Shown piece after piece: positions 1-7,126 of a DNA stretch of 11,519 nucleotides (within the stretch, counting starts at the first letter, position 1; every line of letters starts with the position of its first letter). A program made the position numbers and the translations under genes. Origin of the DNA: JBEKHI01 sp050012355 (GTDB taxonomy: Bacteria; Actinomycetota; Actinomycetes; Streptosporangiales; Streptosporangiaceae); the NCBI GenBank assembly GCA_050012355.1, contig JBEKHI010000280.1:1-11519 (forward strand), written 5' to 3'. Below the pieces are notes generated by a model. The model did not search any database. It saw only the letters and a program-made list of their open reading frames with translations, and had not been told where the DNA came from.

Positions 1-549
1 GCCGCGGGTGACCGGGGCGGCGAAACGGAGACACTAAGCACCCTTGGCATCGTCGCGCTGCGGCAAGGTAACTACGAGGTTGCCGCCGGCCATCTCCAGC
101 AGGCGCTGGCCGGCTGGCGTGACGTCGGCTTCCGGCTTGGTGAGGCCGAGGCACTGATCCACCTCGGCGCGGTCGCGCTGCGGCGGGGAGACCACGCCGG
201 GGCCGCCAGCCAGCTCCAGCTCTCGCTGGGGTTGTGGCGCGACCTCGGCAATCAGCGCGGCGAGGCGGGCGCGCTCAACGGCCTCGGCGACGTAGCCCTC
301 GCCGAGGGCCTGCCCGAACTCGCCAGGACCCATTACACGCGGGCACTGCAACTGGCCAGCGAGGTCAGCAGCAAGGACGAGGAAGCCCGAGCTCACGCAG
401 GCCTGGGGGACGCCGACCACGCGGCTGGCTATGACGATCGGGCCAGGAGCCACTGGCAGCAGGCCCTGGCCATCTTCGCCGAGCTCGGCGCACCGGAAGC
501 CGACGAGGTCCGCGCCCGGCTAGAGCGATCGGCCGGGCAGCCCGGTTGA
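1..549 (+). CDS. TPR-repeat protein, C-terminal part (AfsR/SARP or NB-ARC-TPR type regulator likely)
   Basis: The reading frame is open from base 1 and ends at a TGA at 547-549, so the gene starts outside the window and only its last 182 residues are seen. These are four consecutive tetratricopeptide units of exactly 40 residues (about residues 7-46, 47-86, 87-126 and 127-166). Each opens with GE/EE-x-x-A/T-L and carries a central LG-x-V/D-A-L and an AL near residue 30. A short charged tail follows. Forty-residue TPRs of this kind form the C-terminal sensing or protein-binding part of actinomycete SARP/AfsR, LuxR-LAL and NB-ARC regulators, but the DNA-binding and ATPase parts would lie upstream and cannot be checked. 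The protein should be cytosolic. Its stop codon overlaps the -35 box of the next promoter. TPR assignment is firm; the regulator class is inference. Confidence 0.85.
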   Translation, partial: AAGDRGGETETLSTLGIVALRQGNYEVAAGHLQQALAGWRDVGFRLGEAEALIHLGAVALRRGDHAGAASQLQLSLGLWRDLGNQRGEAGALNGLGDVALAEGLPELARTHYTRALQLASEVSSKDEEARAHAGLGDADHAAGYDDRARSHWQQALAIFAELGAPEADEVRARLERSAGQPG

Positions 550-575
550 CGGGATCGAAACGGAAAACCTAGTAT
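546..575 (+). promoter_or_regulatory. Sigma-70-type promoter of the 7TM membrane-protein gene
   Basis: TTGACG at 546-551 and TAGTAT at 570-575 are separated by 18 bp, a good match to the actinomycete housekeeping (HrdB/SigA) pattern TTGAC-N17-18-TANNNT. Transcription would begin near 582, giving a leader of about 50 nt to the ATG at 632. The -35 box overlaps the stop codon of the TPR gene. Predicted from sequence only. Confidence 0.6.
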
Positions 576-587
576 TGTGATATCACA
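576..587 (+). promoter_or_regulatory. Palindromic operator at the predicted transcription start
   Basis: TGTGATATCACA is a perfect 12-bp palindrome immediately downstream of the -10 box, covering the predicted +1. A protein bound here would block RNA polymerase, so a repressor site is the natural reading. The half-site TGTGA resembles GntR- and CRP-type half-sites, but the 2-bp spacing is not the CRP spacing (6 bp), and I cannot name the regulator. Confidence 0.5.
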
Positions 588-631
588 TTTTAAGCGGGGG
601 CCTGTCCGGCTTCTGAGAGCAGGTACGCACC

Positions 632-1447
632 ATGACTCAGTACGGCACATGGGTCAGCTACGGCGGGGACGCCAGGATGTGGCTCGCCATCGGTTTGCTG
701 GCTATCGCGGGTGGTGTGACCTTGGCCGGAATCCGGCTGTCGCTGCCCGTCTGGGCCACCCGGCCCGGACCAGCGGGCCGGATCGGCATGATCCTGGCCT
801 GGGTCGCCTCGATAGTGGCGTTCTTGGTCTGCGCGACTATCTACATCCACAAATACATTCACGCATATGACTTGACCGTGGCGACGGCCGCGCCCCAGGA
901 TCACATCGCCCCGATCACCTTCCTGGCGGCCGTGATCGTCTTCTTCATCATCATCTCGCGCAGCTCGCCTGACTTCCGGACGAGGCTGGCCGGCGCCGCC
1001 ATCGGAGCGATAGCCGCACCGATGATCTTCGAGCTTCCGTTCGACCTTATCGTGATGGCCAGGACCTACCCCCCGGTCCCGCCCGACCCGGCCTTGTACC
1101 GGGCCCTGTTCTTCGTGCCGCTGTTCCTGATCGAGATCACCACGTTGCTGCTCCTGCGGCTGTCGCCGATGGTGCGGCTAACCAGGGCCACGTTCTTCTC
1201 CTTCGCACTGATGCTGGGCGTGTTCGCGATCTGGGCCACAGCCGGATTCGGCTACCCGTCGGCCCCGCTCCCTACCACGCTGAACATAGTGTCGAAGATC
1301 CTGGCTTTCGTCACCGTCCTCACGCTGTTCCTGCCCCAGCGGCCCGCGCCCGAGCAGGCACCCCAGCCGGATCGTTACGCGGCGGCCGCGACCGGCACGG
1401 TCGCCCGTACGGACCAGCCGCATCCGGGATCTGGCCCGGCCCGGTAG
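632..1447 (+). CDS. Seven-helix integral membrane protein of unknown function
   Basis: The 271-residue product shows seven likely membrane segments at about residues 16-36, 51-72, 93-109, 119-142, 157-177, 184-205 and 214-234. A Pro/Ala/Gln-rich soluble tail follows. I do not recognise a family. Possibly notable residues are the HKYIH cluster (about 73-77) after helix 2 and the acidic, proline-containing MIFELPFD in helix 4. The ATG at 632 is chosen because AGCAGGT (618-624) sits 8 nt before it and a promoter with an operator lies about 50 nt upstream, suggesting a single gene under repressor control. The last 73 bp overlap the 3' end of the convergent kinase-like gene, so the tail (about residues 249-271) is low-complexity and constrained by the opposite strand. 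The gene is probably real; its function is unknown. Confidence 0.75.
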   Translation: MTQYGTWVSYGGDARMWLAIGLLAIAGGVTLAGIRLSLPVWATRPGPAGRIGMILAWVASIVAFLVCATIYIHKYIHAYDLTVATAAPQDHIAPITFLAAVIVFFIIISRSSPDFRTRLAGAAIGAIAAPMIFELPFDLIVMARTYPPVPPDPALYRALFFVPLFLIEITTLLLLRLSPMVRLTRATFFSFALMLGVFAIWATAGFGYPSAPLPTTLNIVSKILAFVTVLTLFLPQRPAPEQAPQPDRYAAAATGTVARTDQPHPGSGPAR

Positions 1448-2223
1448 GTGCCGCCCAGCGACTCGATACGTTCCCGGATCCCGGACCGGCCTTGCTGGCC
1501 GGAGCCAGGGAATACCCGGTCGCCGGTCGCCGGGGCATCGTCGGCGACCTCGATGGTGACCGTGTGTTGGTCGCGGGAGATCGTCACGGTGACCGCTGTG
1601 GCCAGAGCGGCGTGCCGGGTGACGTTGGTCAGGGACGCACGGACCACCCGGTAGATCGTGGTGGCCACCTCGGGCGGCCAGGTCAGGCCGTCGGGGACCA
1701 GCAGCAGGACCGGAGTTCCCTTGCGGGCGTAGCGGCCGATAAGGCCTGCGAGCCGCGCCTGGTGATGGGTGTCGAGGAATCGCAGCAGCAGGCCCGCGGT
1801 GAGGGCGCCGGCCCACCACAGACCCATCGCGGCGGCACCGAGACCGGGGTGGAATGCCAGCGCCAGCCCGGTCAGCGCCGCCCCGGCCGACGCGATGGCC
1901 GCCGCGGGCACTACCGGCGACGCCCGGACCACGGAGGCCACGAGGACGATCAGCGCCAGCGTGGCGGCGACGCCCGGCTCTTGCGGCAGCTGCCAGGCCT
2001 CCGCCACCAGCAAGGTGGCCGCCGCGATCGCCAGGCCAGCGGCCGCCGCTACCAGCCGGTTGAGTTCCCGGGCCAGGGCCAGGCCGCACACGACCAGGCC
2101 CACCACGCAGTCGAACCACCAGACGCGGCCCTCATACGCGACCGTCCAGACCTCGCTCGTGTGGACGACCAGGAACAGAATCGTCAGGGACGCGTTGCCC
2201 ACGGCGCCGCGTCGGGCGGCCAT
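1375..2223 (-). CDS. Membrane histidine-kinase-like protein (NarL/DesK type) lacking the DHp phosphoacceptor domain
   Basis: From the ATG at 2223 the product is 282 residues. Five or six hydrophobic helices span about residues 10-149. A HATPase_c domain follows at about 185-278: an N-box-like YRVVRASLTN with Asn200, a G1-like IEVADDAP (Asp228/Asp229), and a G2-like QQGRSGIRERIESLGG. This order is that of DesK/NarL-family sensor kinases. Only about 35 residues separate the last helix from the ATPase domain, and the usual two-helix DHp with its ELHD histidine is not there; the nearest histidines are in DTHHQ at about 151-155. The N-box QE pair is RA here, and the DDG of G1 is DDA. The frame extends to 2376, but that start lies inside a strong hairpin, so I prefer 2223. 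A weak -10-like TAGTCT lies at 2254-2249. No response regulator is adjacent. A non-phosphorylating membrane regulator or a decaying kinase are both possible. Confidence 0.72.
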   Translation of the reverse strand: MAARRGAVGNASLTILFLVVHTSEVWTVAYEGRVWWFDCVVGLVVCGLALARELNRLVAAAAGLAIAAATLLVAEAWQLPQEPGVAATLALIVLVASVVRASPVVPAAAIASAGAALTGLALAFHPGLGAAAMGLWWAGALTAGLLLRFLDTHHQARLAGLIGRYARKGTPVLLLVPDGLTWPPEVATTIYRVVRASLTNVTRHAALATAVTVTISRDQHTVTIEVADDAPATGDRVFPGSGQQGRSGIRERIESLGGTYRAGPDPGCGWSVRATVPVAAAA

Positions 2224-2328
2224 GGAGTCCAGGAGATCCACACTAACCAGACTAGATAGCAGGCGCTTTCGGCGGAACCGGCAAAACGCACAAACCTTCG
2301 ACTGGTCCGGGGGCGGCGGCTCTGGCGC

Positions 2329-2379
2329 ATCATAGTGGAAACGTGCCGTCGGCCGGCGACGGTGCGTTTCCACCATAAT
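2329..2379 (-). terminator. Large hairpin, probable factor-independent terminator of the GH15 gene
   Basis: Arms 2329-2351 and 2357-2379 pair at 19 of 23 positions around a 5-base loop, including two uninterrupted blocks (GTGGAAACG and CCGTCG with their complements). It begins 23 bp after the stop codon of the large minus-strand glucosidase gene and precedes the kinase-like gene on the same strand, so it fits a transcript terminator separating the two. No U-run follows directly on the minus strand, which is common in actinomycetes. The near symmetry means it could also act on the plus strand. Confidence 0.6.
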
Positions 2380-2401
2380 CGCGCGGTGCCGTTGGCTCGC
2401 G

Positions 2402-5400
2402 TTATGGCACGGTGGCGCCTTGCAGGAGCACGGGGGTCGTCAGCTGCGTCGTTGTGTTACCTGGGTAGTTAAGGAGGTTGAGCTCGCTGCCGATCGAGAC
2501 ACCGGGTACCGCGATGGTGTCCATCACCTCTGGCTCGATCGACGGTGACACCTGGCATACCTGTGCGGAGGACGCGGCCGCGCAGACGCCGAACGTGTAC
2601 GCCTCCGGCGTGGCGGTGAACGCCCGCGCGTCGTCGGTGCCGTACCCGTCCTGGCCGAACAGCGCCACCGCCACCGACCAGCCGGACCCGAACGATCCCA
2701 GCGATGCGGTCGGCACGGTGATGGTGATCTGGCCGTCGGCGGTGTTCCCGGACACGGCCGCGATCGTGCCGGCCGACGTTCCGAGGGCGGTCTGCCACTG
2801 CGCGGTGCCGAAGCCGTCCACCTCGATCGACTGCGACCAGCCGGGGGAGACCGTGTAGTTACGCGACGGGTAGGTCGCCGCCGTCGAGTAGTCGTAGGAC
2901 GGCAGGCCGGGCTGGCTCAGGTACAGGTCGGCGAGCTGCAGCGAGAACCCGTCCTGGCCGCCGAACGGGTTGGTCAGCGACGCCACCCCGATCTGGAACG
3001 ACGTCATCGTCGCGCCCCGCGCCACCCGGAAGTCGGTGATGGTGAACGAGCCCGCGGTGAACGCCGAATCGGTGGGCAGCGCGAAATTACCCGGGCCGTT
3101 CCCGCCGCCAGTCGCCCCGGTGTCGGAGTACAGCAGCGTTCCCGGCACGGCGGTCGAGGTCACGTCGAAGCTGGACTCCGCCGTCGAGTTCCCCGCGGTG
3201 ACCGCGACCGCCACCGAACTCTCGTCGCCCGCCGCGATGGTCACCGTCGCCGAGAAGGAGCCGTCGGAACCGGCGGTCACCGTCGTCACGGTGGCGGTCC
3301 CGTCTGGGTACGACACGTCCGTAGTCTCGATGTCGACCGTCGCTCCCGGGGTGGTCACGCCCGCGACGGTGACCGTCGAACCGGACACGGTCGCGGGGTC
3401 GGACGTGAGGGTCAGTGGCGCGGTCCCCGGCGGATGTGCGAGGTACCTCTGCGACACGATGGAAGGCTGCTCCAGCAGCTTGCCCGCGCCCAGGTCGAGG
3501 ATCAGCCGGGTCTCCTGGGCGGTCGCCCAGGTCAGCGGGGTCGCGGACCCGTCGGCCTTACCGTCGGTGAAACCGATCGACGCGGTGGTGGGGTCCGAGC
3601 CGTAGGGCGACGCGGCCAGGTCGGGCCCGTCCCACACCTGCTCGGGGATCAGCCCGGTGCCGTTGGCGGAGTTCAGCATGAAGTCCAGCGCGGACGTCGC
3701 GCCGGACAGGTCGCCGACCGCCAGGTCGTGCTCGGCCCGCTCACCCGACAGCGTCGGCCACAACCCGCCGGTCCCGGTGTCGGTGGTCGCCCACGGCTCC
3801 CCGGTTCCGGCCGCGTCGCCGTACCCGTCGTCGTTGTACCGGTGATAACCGGTACCGCTCGGGGTGGAAGAAGCGATCGTGTTGTCGACCACGTTGAGGG
3901 AGTTGGTGATGACCGGCAGCGTCTGCGACAGCTCACCGAGCCGGGTCAGCTCGAGGAACCCCTGGTCGATCACGGACCGCTGGTCCAGCGTCGGGCCGCC
4001 GTTGCCCAGGTTGTAGCTGATCGCGTCGTTCGGGTCGCCGGTCTTGGAGACCCGGATGAAGTACGGCTGCGAGGAGTCCGGCCCGGTGGTCGTCACCGTC
4101 CACCCGATGACAGCACGCTGGAACTCATCGGCCGTCGCGTCGAACACCCGCGCCGACGCGTCGTCCCCGTTGGCGCGGGCGATCGCGCCCGCCGCGACCA
4201 GCCCGGCGATCTCGGCGGCGATGGTGGAGGGGGAGTAGCCGGTCTGCTCCTCCCAGCGCTCGACGCCGTCCGACGGCCCGTTCGCGACCAGGAACTCCGC
4301 GGCGGGCTTCACGTGATCGACGTACAGTTCACGATCGGTCGCGAGCCCGGACTGCCAGGCCATCAAGATGGGATAGGAGGTCTCGTCGAGCTGCAGTCCG
4401 CCGGTATCCGGCGCCGCCTTGCCGTTGGGGAGCGAGTTGCGCGGGAACGCGCCGCTGGCCAGCTGCTGGCGGTCGAACAGGAACCGCGTGATCGCCCGCG
4501 CGTCCGTCAGATCCCCCTCGGTGAGGAGCCCGGTGAACGCCTCGTACGCGTCCCGCGAGAACGTCTCGCGGTAGGACCCGAAGTAGGTCGCGAGCCCGTT
4601 GACAGCGTTGCCGGCCGGAACGGCCTGCCCCCACGGGGAGGCGAGCGAGGCCGCGACCGCGCCGGTGAACGTCTTGTCCAGCGACGCCTTCAGCACGTTC
4701 GCCCCGGTCCAGTACGCGCTCGCGTACCTGGCGGGCGGCTGGCGCAGGGTCGCGTCGTACCGCTGCCACTGGTTTGTGAACGAGCCGAGCATCGCGCCGG
4801 ACGGGGTACGCGCCGTTGTCGTGGCCGCGGTCACCGCCGCCTGCTCGTCAGATCCAAATCCCAGCGCCATAACGACGGGTCCCGAGTCCACCGGCAACCC
4901 GACTGTCGTCGTGACATCGCCGTCCGAGGCGTCCGCGTACGGCGTCGTGATCGCGTGGTTGTCCGACAGCTGGGTGAGCCCGTCGCTCGGCTGGCCCGCG
5001 AACCCGTTGTCGATCGCGGTGAACGGCGAGCTGGCGGCGAGCGCCAGGTAGGACGGGGTCGCGTAGCTCCGGTTCACCGCCTCGGTGAACGAGTTGGTGC
5101 TGTAACCCACCGGGATGCCGCGGTCGACCAGGACAGAACCGCCGCCAGCGTTCTGACTACCGCCGCCGCCATGCCCGTTCAGCAGGTACTGCAGGCGGGC
5201 GTACACGTGGTAGCTCTGGGCGGCTCGGGTGAGCGGCTGGTAGGTGACGCGCGTGACGACCGCGTCGGAGCCGGGGTTGGTGAAATAGTCGGTGACCAGT
5301 CGGTAGGCCCCGCTCTTCGCCGTGGCGGTGACCTGGCAGGCTTGGCCGGCGGCGGCCAGGGAGCTGACCGTGTAGGTCATGTCGCGGGGCTGGATGTCGG

Positions 5401-6280
5401 TGAAGCTGGAGCCGTCGGTGACGATGTACTCCAGGCTCTTCACGTTGGTGTTGTCGATCGTCGGATAGTAGACGTCGGACAGCATGCCGTCGGCGACCGT
5501 GTACCAGACTTTGGAGTTGTCGTTCGCGGCGGTGCCGACGCAGTCCTTGCGGCCCTCGTCGTAGTAGGACTCGTCGCCGGGGCCGTCGGCGGCGCTGGTC
5601 GCGACGGCGCCGACGGTCAGGTCGAAGACGTGCATGGCGGGCGTGGTGTGTCCGGTCGCGGTGCCGACCGCGGGAAGCGTGACATCGGCGACGGTCTTGG
5701 ACGGGTCGATCGGGATCGAGAGGTAGGACAGGCTGACCGGCAGGGTGCCCGACTGGCCGGTCGCGGCGTTCCAGCCCGCCATGGTGGCGATCAGGTCCGC
5801 GCTTCCTGTGCCGGTGGTGGCGGCGGCGGTGTCAGTCCAGTTGGCGACGTTGATCGTGGCGGTTGAGCTTGTGCCGTCGGTGTAGGTGACGGTGACCGTG
5901 CCCGAGGTGTCTCCGCCGGTGGAGGTGGCCACGATGCCCAGGGTGTTGCCTTCGCCTGCCAGTGCGATGGTCTGCCCGTTGGCGAGCACGTTGTCCGGCT
6001 GGCCGGGCTGGACGTCGGGCCAGGTCAGCTCGAGCCCGTCATGCGGCAGTCTCGCTCCCGGTGTCAGCCCGTCGGCGGTGAGGTCGGCGGAGGAGAAACT
6101 GTCCCCGGTGCCGTCCAGGTTTCCCGCGCTCGCGGTGCCGCTGGACGTGATCCCGGTGTTGTTGAACGCCGTGGCCAGCGGCCCGGCCCCGGTGGTGCCG
6201 GCGGTCGCGACGGCGGCCGGCGTGAGCAACGCGGCTCCGGTGATCAGCGCGCACGAGACAATCAACGTCCTCATTGACAT
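2402..6280 (-). CDS. Secreted GH15 glucodextranase / glucan 1,4-alpha-glucosidase, multidomain
   Basis: From the ATG at 6280 the product is 1292 residues. MSMRTLIVSCALITGAALL starts a Sec-type signal peptide (cleavage near residue 27). An extra beta-rich domain occupies about 28-225, with FNNTGI, TWPDVQPGQPDN and TVTYTDGT. The glucodextranase N domain (about 232-495) has DESYYDEGRKDC, KVWYTVADG and LSDVYYPTIDN. The (alpha/alpha)6 GH15 catalytic domain runs about 500-945. The general acid is likely Glu677 in RWEEQTGYSPST and the base Glu847 in LWPTLSGERAEHD. An Ig-like domain (about 955-1045) and a C-terminal glucodextranase-type beta domain (about 1050-1292; GGQDGFSLQLADLYL) follow. It should hydrolyse alpha-1,6 or alpha-1,4 glucans outside the cell, releasing glucose; which bond is not decidable by eye. 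The frame opens further to a GTG at 6334, but 6280 puts the signal peptide at the N-terminus. Extra N- and C-terminal modules make it longer than the Arthrobacter glucodextranase as I remember it (about 1050 residues). Confidence 0.9.
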   Translation of the reverse strand: MSMRTLIVSCALITGAALLTPAAVATAGTTGAGPLATAFNNTGITSSGTASAGNLDGTGDSFSSADLTADGLTPGARLPHDGLELTWPDVQPGQPDNVLANGQTIALAGEGNTLGIVATSTGGDTSGTVTVTYTDGTSSTATINVANWTDTAAATTGTGSADLIATMAGWNAATGQSGTLPVSLSYLSIPIDPSKTVADVTLPAVGTATGHTTPAMHVFDLTVGAVATSAADGPGDESYYDEGRKDCVGTAANDNSKVWYTVADGMLSDVYYPTIDNTNVKSLEYIVTDGSSFTDIQPRDMTYTVSSLAAAGQACQVTATAKSGAYRLVTDYFTNPGSDAVVTRVTYQPLTRAAQSYHVYARLQYLLNGHGGGGSQNAGGGSVLVDRGIPVGYSTNSFTEAVNRSYATPSYLALAASSPFTAIDNGFAGQPSDGLTQLSDNHAITTPYADASDGDVTTTVGLPVDSGPVVMALGFGSDEQAAVTAATTTARTPSGAMLGSFTNQWQRYDATLRQPPARYASAYWTGANVLKASLDKTFTGAVAASLASPWGQAVPAGNAVNGLATYFGSYRETFSRDAYEAFTGLLTEGDLTDARAITRFLFDRQQLASGAFPRNSLPNGKAAPDTGGLQLDETSYPILMAWQSGLATDRELYVDHVKPAAEFLVANGPSDGVERWEEQTGYSPSTIAAEIAGLVAAGAIARANGDDASARVFDATADEFQRAVIGWTVTTTGPDSSQPYFIRVSKTGDPNDAISYNLGNGGPTLDQRSVIDQGFLELTRLGELSQTLPVITNSLNVVDNTIASSTPSGTGYHRYNDDGYGDAAGTGEPWATTDTGTGGLWPTLSGERAEHDLAVGDLSGATSALDFMLNSANGTGLIPEQVWDGPDLAASPYGSDPTTASIGFTDGKADGSATPLTWATAQETRLILDLGAGKLLEQPSIVSQRYLAHPPGTAPLTLTSDPATVSGSTVTVAGVTTPGATVDIETTDVSYPDGTATVTTVTAGSDGSFSATVTIAAGDESSVAVAVTAGNSTAESSFDVTSTAVPGTLLYSDTGATGGGNGPGNFALPTDSAFTAGSFTITDFRVARGATMTSFQIGVASLTNPFGGQDGFSLQLADLYLSQPGLPSYDYSTAATYPSRNYTVSPGWSQSIEVDGFGTAQWQTALGTSAGTIAAVSGNTADGQITITVPTASLGSFGSGWSVAVALFGQDGYGTDDARAFTATPEAYTFGVCAAASSAQVCQVSPSIEPEVMDTIAVPGVSIGSELNLLNYPGNTTTQLTTPVLLQGATVP

Positions 6281-6369
6281 ACGACCCAGCCCGTCCCTTT
6301 TGCAGTTGCCGCGAGCGTATTGCGAGGACGGCACGCTGCGGAAGGCCCAAATGCTCCCCAGGGGCTGCG

Positions 6370-7002
6370 CTAAACGGCGCTCGCGACCGAGGACGGTACC
6401 GCCGCTTGCCGGCGCTCCTGCCCGGGTAACAGCCAGCCCGCCGCCATCGCGCCAGAGATGCCGATCAGGACGATTGCGCCCACGACCTCGCCGTGTTCAC
6501 CGGTCGCGGTACCTAGCTTCCCGCCCAGCTTCAGTCCAATAATCGACATGACGAAGCTCATGAGCCCAAACAGGGTGACTGCCAAGACGATCGGATAGCG
6601 GACCGTTCCGAGTGCGAGTCCCACCGCGAGGTCGTCCAGGCTTAGCGCGGCACCGCTGACGAGCAGTCGCCACCCGTGCCAGACCTTCGGGGCCTCGTCG
6701 TCGCCGCGCAGTGCCTCGATGAGTCCCCAGATCGCGGTCGCGAACAGTATCCCGGCACCGGCCCAGCGGGCGGCGGATCCCAACGGGCCGGCCAGGCCGG
6801 TGCCGATGAGCATCCCGGTGGCCGGCATCACTACGTCGCACAAGCCGAAGACCGTGGCTACCTTGATCTCGGTACGCGGGTCCACGCCGCTGACCCCGAT
6901 CGCGATCGCCGCCCCGAAGTTGTTCAGCCCGAGCGCGATCGCCACGATCAGCAGCGCCACCATGCCCCTGTGCACATCCTTTGCGAGAGACTGAGAACCC
7001 AT
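6370..7002 (-). CDS. mntP: MntP-like divalent-metal (Mn2+) efflux pump
   Basis: The 210-residue product is very hydrophobic, with about six helices arranged as two repeats, and its length is close to the E. coli MntP family (about 190). Repeat 1 has ALGLNNFGAAIAIG (residues about 23-36) and FGLCDVVMPATG; repeat 2 has ALSLDDLAVGLALG (about 119-132) and a final EVVGAIVLIGISG helix. This is the layout of the MntP/DUF204 inner-membrane exporters. The acidic residue usually found in the first repeat motif (as in MDAF/LDNF) is Asn27 here, while Asp123/Asp124 are kept in the second. The gene diverges from the NRAMP-like gene, consistent with opposing export and import of one metal. The start is uncertain: no clear ribosome site precedes 7002, and a GTG (residue 10) or ATG (residue 14, at 6963) downstream of an AAAGGA is also plausible. 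Family call is strong; the substrate is inferred. Confidence 0.82.
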   Translation of the reverse strand: MGSQSLAKDVHRGMVALLIVAIALGLNNFGAAIAIGVSGVDPRTEIKVATVFGLCDVVMPATGMLIGTGLAGPLGSAARWAGAGILFATAIWGLIEALRGDDEAPKVWHGWRLLVSGAALSLDDLAVGLALGTVRYPIVLAVTLFGLMSFVMSIIGLKLGGKLGTATGEHGEVVGAIVLIGISGAMAAGWLLPGQERRQAAVPSSVASAV

Positions 7003-7050
7003 CCAGGATGGCGGTCGGACGGAAAATCGCGGGCAGAAAACGGTTGCCTC

Positions 7051-7064
7051 GTTATACGATCGTA
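7051..7064 (-). promoter_or_regulatory. Candidate promoter/operator of the mntP-like gene
   Basis: On the minus strand TATAAC (7056-7051) resembles a -10 box and is overlapped at its upstream edge by the perfect 10-bp palindrome TACGATCGTA (7055-7064). A GATCGT repeat follows at 7067-7072. No convincing -35 box is seen. The predicted start lies about 40 nt before the ATG at 7002. Weak prediction. Confidence 0.3.
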
Positions 7065-7089
7065 AGATCGTCGGGGTCGCAGCACCTGT

Positions 7090-7120
7090 TTCACATCAAC
7101 AATGCAATCATTGATAAAAT
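7090..7120 (+). promoter_or_regulatory. AT-rich promoter with an inverted repeat upstream of the NRAMP-like gene
   Basis: TAAAAT at 7115-7120 is a good -10 box, and TTCACA/TCACAT near 7090-7096 is a weak -35 with an 18-19 bp gap. Between them lies a hyphenated palindrome, TCAACAATGCAATCATTGA (7096-7114), with the perfect inner repeat CAATG-caat-CATTG. The AT-rich composition stands out from the GC-rich surroundings. A Fur/DtxR-type metalloregulator would fit the context, but the sequence does not identify one. Transcription would begin near 7127. Confidence 0.4.
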
Positions 7121-7126
7121 ATCTAT

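Noticed and set aside
576..587. CRP site reading of the TGTGA/TCACA palindrome
   Set aside because: CRP half-sites are separated by 6 bp; here the gap is 2 bp.
1178..2119. Minus-strand 313-codon frame overlapping the kinase-like gene
   Set aside because: It is Gly/Arg/Pro-rich shadow sequence; the overlapping frame carries the membrane helices and ATPase motifs.
1492..2259. Plus-strand 255-codon frame opposite the kinase-like gene
   Set aside because: The Gln/Arg/Gly-rich composition is typical of a complementary-strand shadow; no start context or motif.
2224..2376. Upstream start of the kinase-like gene at 2376
   Set aside because: It falls inside the hairpin, has no ribosome site, and adds about 51 residues without recognisable features.
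3434..5866. Long plus-strand open frame (810 codons) opposite the GH15 gene
   Set aside because: It has Arg/Gly/Val-rich composition with no recognisable domain and lies antisense to a clearly coding glucosidase; long antisense frames are expected in high-GC DNA.
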